Part shown: positions 14,102 through 17,433 of the stretch, in pieces
Layout: each line of letters opens with the position of its first letter
Numbering within the stretch: the stretch's first letter is position 1
From: an uncultured Collinsella sp.
Lineage (GTDB): Bacteria > Actinomycetota > Coriobacteriia > Coriobacteriales > Coriobacteriaceae
Assembly (NCBI GenBank): GCA_958447445.1
Contig: CAUDAE010000026.1
Location: forward strand, 1 to 17,433
Direction: 5' to 3'
DNA: 17,433 bases
Program-made: the position numbers and the translations under genes
The notes under the pieces: model-generated
What the model was told of the DNA's origin: nothing
Database searches by the model: none
What the model saw: only the letters and a program-made list of their open reading frames with translations

Positions 14102-16201
14102 TTAGGCGTTCTTGCTCATGACCTCGTCCACGATGGACTTGGGCGCCGGCTCATAAGAGTCGAACTGCATCGTGTAGGATGCACGGCCCTGGGTCTGGGA
14201 GCGAAGGTCGGTAGCGTAACCGAACATCTCGCCCAGCGGCACCTTGGCACGGATGAGCTTGCTGTTCTTGCGATCCTCCATGCCCTCGATCTTGCCGCGG
14301 CGACCGGAGAGGTTGCCCATAACGTCGCCCATGTACTGCTCGGGGGTCTCGACCTCGACAGCCATGATCGGCTCGAGCAGCTGCGGATCGGACTTCTTGA
14401 GGGCGTCCTTGATAGCCATGGAACCGGCGATCTTGAAGGCGGCCTCGGAGGAGTCGACCTCGTGGTAAGAACCGTCGAACAGGGTGACCTTTACGTCGAG
14501 GACCGGGAAGCCGGCGATAACACCGGTGTTCAGGGCCTCCTGGATGCCCTTGTCGATGGACGGGATGTACTCCTTGGGCACGACGCCGCCGACGATAGCG
14601 TTGACGAACTCGTAGCCGAAGCCCTCCTCCATCTTCTCGAGCTTAATGACGGCGTGGCCGTACTGACCGCGACCACCGGACTGACGGACGAACTTGCCCT
14701 CAGCCTTCTCGACGTCGTGACCAGCGGTCTCGCGGTAGGCAACCTGGGGCTTACCAACGTTAGCGTCAACCTTGAACTCGCGGAGCAGACGGTCGACGAT
14801 GATCTCGAGGTGCAGCTCGCCCATGCCGGCGATGATGGTCTGGCCGGTCTCGTGGTTGGTGGACACCTGGAAGGTCGGGTCCTCCTCGGCGAGCTTGGTC
14901 AGAGCCAGGGACATCTTGTCCTGCTCGGCCTTGGTCTTGGGCTCGATGGCAACGTCGATAACGGGCTTAGCGAACTCGATCTTCTCGAGGACGATCTCCT
15001 TGCCCTCGGCGCACAGGGTGTCACCGGTGGTGGAGTTCTTGAAGCCGACGCAAGCGACGATGTCGCCGGCAGCGGCGTCGTCACGGTCGATACGCTCGGC
15101 GGCGTTCATCTCGAGGATGCGGCCGAGGCGCTCACGCTGACCGTTGGAAGCGTTGACCACGTAGGAGCCGGACTCGGCGCGACCGGAGTAAACGCGGACG
15201 TAGGTGAGCTTACCGACGAACGGGTCGGTCATGATCTTGAAGACCAGGCCGGAGAAGGGCTCGTCGAAGGAAGGATGACGCTGGATCTCCTCGCCGGTGT
15301 CCGGATCGGTACCGGTGACGGCCTCGACGTCGAGCGGGCTGGGCAGGTAGTCGACGACAGCGTCGAGCAGCTCCTGAACGCCCTTGTTCTTGTAGGCGGA
15401 GCCCACGAAGACGAGGTTGAGCTCGTTGGCCAGAACGCCCTTGCGCAGAGCAGCCTTGAGCTCCTCGACGGTGAAGTCCTCCTCCATGAGGATCTTCTCC
15501 ATGAGCTCGTCGTCAAAGCTGGCAGCAGCGTCGAGGAGCTCCTCGCGCTTGGTGGCAGCGATGTCAGCAAACTCAGCCGGGATCTCGTCCATCGGCTCGG
15601 GGTAGGTCATGCCCTTCTCGTCGGCCTTGAAGTCCCATGCAGTCATGGTGACCAGGTCGATGACGCCCCAGAAGTTGTCCTCGGCACCCATCGGGACCTG
15701 AGCGGCCACGGCGTTAGCGTCGAGACGATCCTTCATGGTCTCGATAGCGTTGAAAAAGTCAGCGCCCACGCGGTCATACTTGTTGATGAAGGCGATGCGG
15801 GGGACGTTGAAGGTGGAAGCCTGACGCCAAACGGTCTCAGACTGGGGCTGAACGCCGGCAACGGCGTCGAAGACGGCGACAGCGCCATCGAGGACGCGCA
15901 GGCAGCGCTCGACCTCGGCGGTGAAGTCAACGTGGCCCGGGGTATCGATGATCTGGATGCGGTAGTCCTTACCGTCCTTGTTCCAGAAGCACGTGGTAGC
16001 AGCGGAGGTAATGGTTACGCCGCGCTCCTGCTCCTGAACCATCCAGTCCATGGTGGCAGCGCCCTCATGGACCTCACCGATCTTGTGGGTCTTACCGGTG
16101 TAGTAAAGAATACGCTCGGTCGTGGTGGTCTTACCAGCATCGATGTGAGCCATGATGCCGATGTTACGGGTATCGGAAAGCTTGTACTTAGGCTTAGCCA
16201 T
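14102..16201 (-). CDS. fusA: Elongation factor G
   Basis: This 699-residue translational GTPase drives ribosomal translocation and, with the recycling factor, subunit splitting. GTP-binding motifs are AHIDAGKT (18-25), the switch I threonine in GVTITSAATT, DTPGH (86-90) and NKYD (140-143). The last is NKMD in most EF-G proteins, so Met is replaced by Tyr142. Domains II to V follow at normal length. AAGGAA lies 6 nt before the ATG. It follows rpsG by 19 bp in the str operon. The codons are strongly biased, as expected for a highly expressed gene, and this leaves a very long open frame on the opposite strand. No tuf gene follows. Confidence 0.98.
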   Translation of the reverse strand: MAKPKYKLSDTRNIGIMAHIDAGKTTTTERILYYTGKTHKIGEVHEGAATMDWMVQEQERGVTITSAATTCFWNKDGKDYRIQIIDTPGHVDFTAEVERCLRVLDGAVAVFDAVAGVQPQSETVWRQASTFNVPRIAFINKYDRVGADFFNAIETMKDRLDANAVAAQVPMGAEDNFWGVIDLVTMTAWDFKADEKGMTYPEPMDEIPAEFADIAATKREELLDAAASFDDELMEKILMEEDFTVEELKAALRKGVLANELNLVFVGSAYKNKGVQELLDAVVDYLPSPLDVEAVTGTDPDTGEEIQRHPSFDEPFSGLVFKIMTDPFVGKLTYVRVYSGRAESGSYVVNASNGQRERLGRILEMNAAERIDRDDAAAGDIVACVGFKNSTTGDTLCAEGKEIVLEKIEFAKPVIDVAIEPKTKAEQDKMSLALTKLAEEDPTFQVSTNHETGQTIIAGMGELHLEIIVDRLLREFKVDANVGKPQVAYRETAGHDVEKAEGKFVRQSGGRGQYGHAVIKLEKMEEGFGYEFVNAIVGGVVPKEYIPSIDKGIQEALNTGVIAGFPVLDVKVTLFDGSYHEVDSSEAAFKIAGSMAIKDALKKSDPQLLEPIMAVEVETPEQYMGDVMGNLSGRRGKIEGMEDRKNSKLIRAKVPLGEMFGYATDLRSQTQGRASYTMQFDSYEPAPKSIVDEVMSKNA

Positions 16202-16220
16202 GTTAGTTCCTTACCTTAAC

Positions 16221-16694
16221 TTACCAACGATAGTGAGAGAACGCGCGGTTGGCCTCGGCCATCTTGAAGACGTCCTCACGCTTCTTGACGGAAGCGCCCA
16301 GGCCGTTGGAAGCGTCGAGGATCTCGTTGGCGAGACGCTCGGCCATGGTCTTCTCCTTGCGAGCGCGGGAGAAGTTGACGATCCAGCGGATGCCCAGAGC
16401 GGTGGAACGACGGGAGTTGACCTCCATCGGGACCTGATAGGTAGCGCCACCGACACGCTTGGGCTTAACCTCGAGCGTGGGCTTGACGTTGTCCATAGCC
16501 TTCTTGAAGGTAGCGAGAGCGTCGCCACCCTCGGACTTCTCGGCAACGATCTCGAAAGCGGTGTAAACGATGCGCTCAGCGGTGGCCTTCTTGCCGTCAA
16601 GAAGGACCTTGTTGATGAGCTGAGTCACCAGGCGGTTGTTGTAAACGGCGTCAGGCTGAACCTCACGACGATTAGCTGCTGCACGACGCGGCAT
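16221..16694 (-). CDS. rpsG: 30S ribosomal protein S7
   Basis: This 157-residue protein is close to the usual 156 of bacterial S7. It nucleates assembly of the 30S head and contacts the mRNA and tRNA in the E site. Typical stretches are MPRRAAANRREVQPDAVYNN, the beta hairpin region GGATYQVPMEV, and the C-terminal EANRAFSHYRW. AAGGAGA lies 6 nt before the ATG. It follows rpsL by 73 bp and precedes fusA by 19 bp. In other bacteria S7 is the translational repressor of this operon; no matching mRNA site was identified here. Confidence 0.98.
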   Translation of the reverse strand: MPRRAAANRREVQPDAVYNNRLVTQLINKVLLDGKKATAERIVYTAFEIVAEKSEGGDALATFKKAMDNVKPTLEVKPKRVGGATYQVPMEVNSRRSTALGIRWIVNFSRARKEKTMAERLANEILDASNGLGASVKKREDVFKMAEANRAFSHYRW

Positions 16695-16767
16695 GTGAAA
16701 TCTCCTTAAGTGTCTACCGTGCGGCGCTTAGGCGGCACACGGCGAAAGTATCAAAACGTTATCTGGC

Positions 16768-17145
16768 TTATTTGGCCTTGGGGCGCTTAGCACCGTACTT
16801 GGAACGGGCCTGCATACGGTTCTGGACCGGAGCAGCGTCGTAGGCGCCACGGATGACGTGATAACGGACACCAGGGAGGTCACGGACACGACCGCCGCGG
16901 ACGAGCACGATGGAGTGCTCCTGCAGGTTGTGGCCCTCACCCGGGATGTAAGCAGTAACTTCGATGCCGTTGACGAGGCGAACACGGGCAACCTTACGAA
17001 GAGCCGAGTTCGGCTTCTTGGGGCTCGTGGTGAAGACACGGGTGCACACGCCGCGCTTCTGGGAGTTGTGCTGCAGAGCAGCGTTCTTGGACTTCTTGGG
17101 CACGGAACGACGGCCCTGGCGAACCAGCTGGTTAATAGTAGGCAA
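16768..17145 (-). CDS. rpsL: 30S ribosomal protein S12
   Basis: This 125-residue protein is the decoding-centre protein S12. Conserved stretches are TTSPKKPNSALRKVARVRL (39-57), where Lys43 is kept, and GGRVRDLPGVRYH (84-96). In this second loop residue 88 is Arg (codon CGT), where most bacteria have Lys (GGRVKDLPG); the same change is known as a streptomycin-resistance mutation in Escherichia coli (K87R) and Mycobacterium tuberculosis (K88R). The start codon is TTG, with AAGGAG about 6 nt upstream; the protein then begins MPTINQLVRQ, as S12 should. It is the first gene of the str operon, with a promoter about 95 bp upstream. Confidence 0.98.
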   Translation of the reverse strand: MPTINQLVRQGRRSVPKKSKNAALQHNSQKRGVCTRVFTTSPKKPNSALRKVARVRLVNGIEVTAYIPGEGHNLQEHSIVLVRGGRVRDLPGVRYHVIRGAYDAAPVQNRMQARSKYGAKRPKAK

Positions 17146-17201
17146 AGCGTACTCCTTCTCGAATGATTCCAGCTTTCTGTAAAGTGCAACGGCTTGAATC
17201 G

Positions 17202-17219
17202 AGGGGTCAGCATCCCCCT
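17202..17219 (-). other. Short hairpin in the rpsL leader
   Basis: On the minus strand AGGGG and CCCCT pair around an 8-nt loop, close to the 5' end of the predicted rpsL transcript. It has no T run. It may stabilise the leader or bind a ribosomal protein. The stem is short, so chance cannot be excluded. Confidence 0.35.
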
Positions 17220-17238
17220 ACGAAACACGCAGTTCGAT

Positions 17239-17267
17239 AGGATACGTGCCATTAGCTGTGCCGTCAA
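17239..17267 (-). promoter_or_regulatory. Promoter of the str operon (rpsL)
   Basis: On the minus strand the -35 box is TTGACG (17262-17267) and the -10 box is TATCCT (17239-17244), separated by exactly 17 bp. Transcription would start near 17232, leaving a leader of about 87 nt before the TTG start codon. The -10 sequence is the right arm of an 8-bp inverted repeat, CGTATCCT/AGGATACG; the other arm is at 17285-17292, beyond the -35 box. Confidence 0.8.
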
Positions 17268-17322
17268 CAGACCACGCCGCCGGGCGTATCCTTAAATAGC
17301 CACATTTCCGCAAAGCCTACAC

Positions 17323-17358
17323 AAAAGGAATCCCCTCCTGTGCGCTTGGGCGGATTCC
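17323..17358 (-). terminator. Probable terminator of a gene beyond the right edge
   Basis: On the minus strand GGAATCC (17352-17358) pairs with GGATTCC (17327-17333), with partial further pairing inside, followed by TTTT (17323-17326). It would end a minus-strand transcript coming from outside the window. It thereby separates the str operon from its upstream neighbour. Confidence 0.6.
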
Positions 17359-17378
17359 CGGACCGGGCGGCCCCGGTT

Positions 17379-17433
17379 TTAAGTTTGCTGCTCTACAGTC
17401 CTGCGCAAGACGGAAAGCACATTAAGTGCTTTC
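17379..17433 (+). repeat. 55-bp dispersed repeat, copy 2, cut by the window end
   Basis: These last 55 bases are identical to 104-158. The bases to the left differ from copy 1 except for GGGCGGC, present in both 8-15 bp away. Here ACCGGG (17362-17367) and CCCGGT (17372-17377) form a small hairpin next to the repeat. The nested hairpin is cut one base before its end. The right half of the element is missing, so whether it has matching arms cannot be seen. Confidence 0.95.

Noticed and set aside
13832..16219. A 795-codon open frame on the plus strand opposite fusA
   Set aside because: It mirrors the EF-G gene codon for codon. Biased GC-rich codons in a highly expressed gene remove stops from the opposite strand. 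The peptide is a low-complexity Leu/Val/Asp/Gly run with no known domain, and its start lies inside rpsJ.

Overview
The window looks like a piece of a Coriobacteriia chromosome, most likely Collinsella or a close relative. This is inferred from the GC-rich coding sequence, from a complete type II fatty acid synthesis (FASII) operon that uses FabK and a fused AccD-AccA, and from the ribosomal protein sequences. No rRNA or marker search was possible, so the genus is a judgement and not a measurement. Nearly everything is housekeeping and lies on the minus strand; the only clear plus-strand gene is birA.

Reading the minus strand from right to left: (1) 17.4-13.7 kb holds the str operon, rpsL-rpsG-fusA-rpsJ, with a good promoter (TTGACG, 17 bp, TATCCT) and a strong terminator after rpsJ. 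No tuf follows fusA, and rpsJ is not followed by rplC. rpsL and rpsJ both start with TTG, and S12 carries Arg at position 88, where Lys is usual. (2) 13.6-12.8 kb holds birA on the plus strand, convergent with rpsJ and divergent from the fatty acid operon. (3) 12.7-3.5 kb holds fabH-acpP-fabK-fabD-fabG-fabF-accB-fabZ-accC-accDA, tightly packed and in the gene order known from streptococci and related Firmicutes. It makes malonyl-CoA (AccB, AccC, AccDA), loads it onto ACP (FabD), starts chains (FabH) and runs the elongation cycle (FabF, FabG, FabZ, FabK). BirA supplies the biotin ligase that AccB needs. Two nearly identical 18-bp sites in front of fabH are candidate operators. (4) 3.45-2.2 kb holds a stand-alone PTS EIIC-like membrane protein, 40 bp after accDA and ended by an intrinsic terminator. 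(5) 2.1-0.26 kb holds a cation diffusion facilitator and a histidine-phosphatase (phosphoglycerate mutase-like) gene, probably one small transcription unit.

At the left end (78-214) is a long perfect-armed palindrome with a second hairpin inside it. A 55-bp stretch of its core recurs, identical, as the last 55 bases of the window (17379-17433). This is the least ordinary element here: a dispersed, intergenic, hairpin-forming repeat. The exact 55-base overlap also suggests that the right edge is an assembly break at a repeat.

No prophage, transposase, CRISPR array, tRNA, rRNA or riboswitch was recognised.
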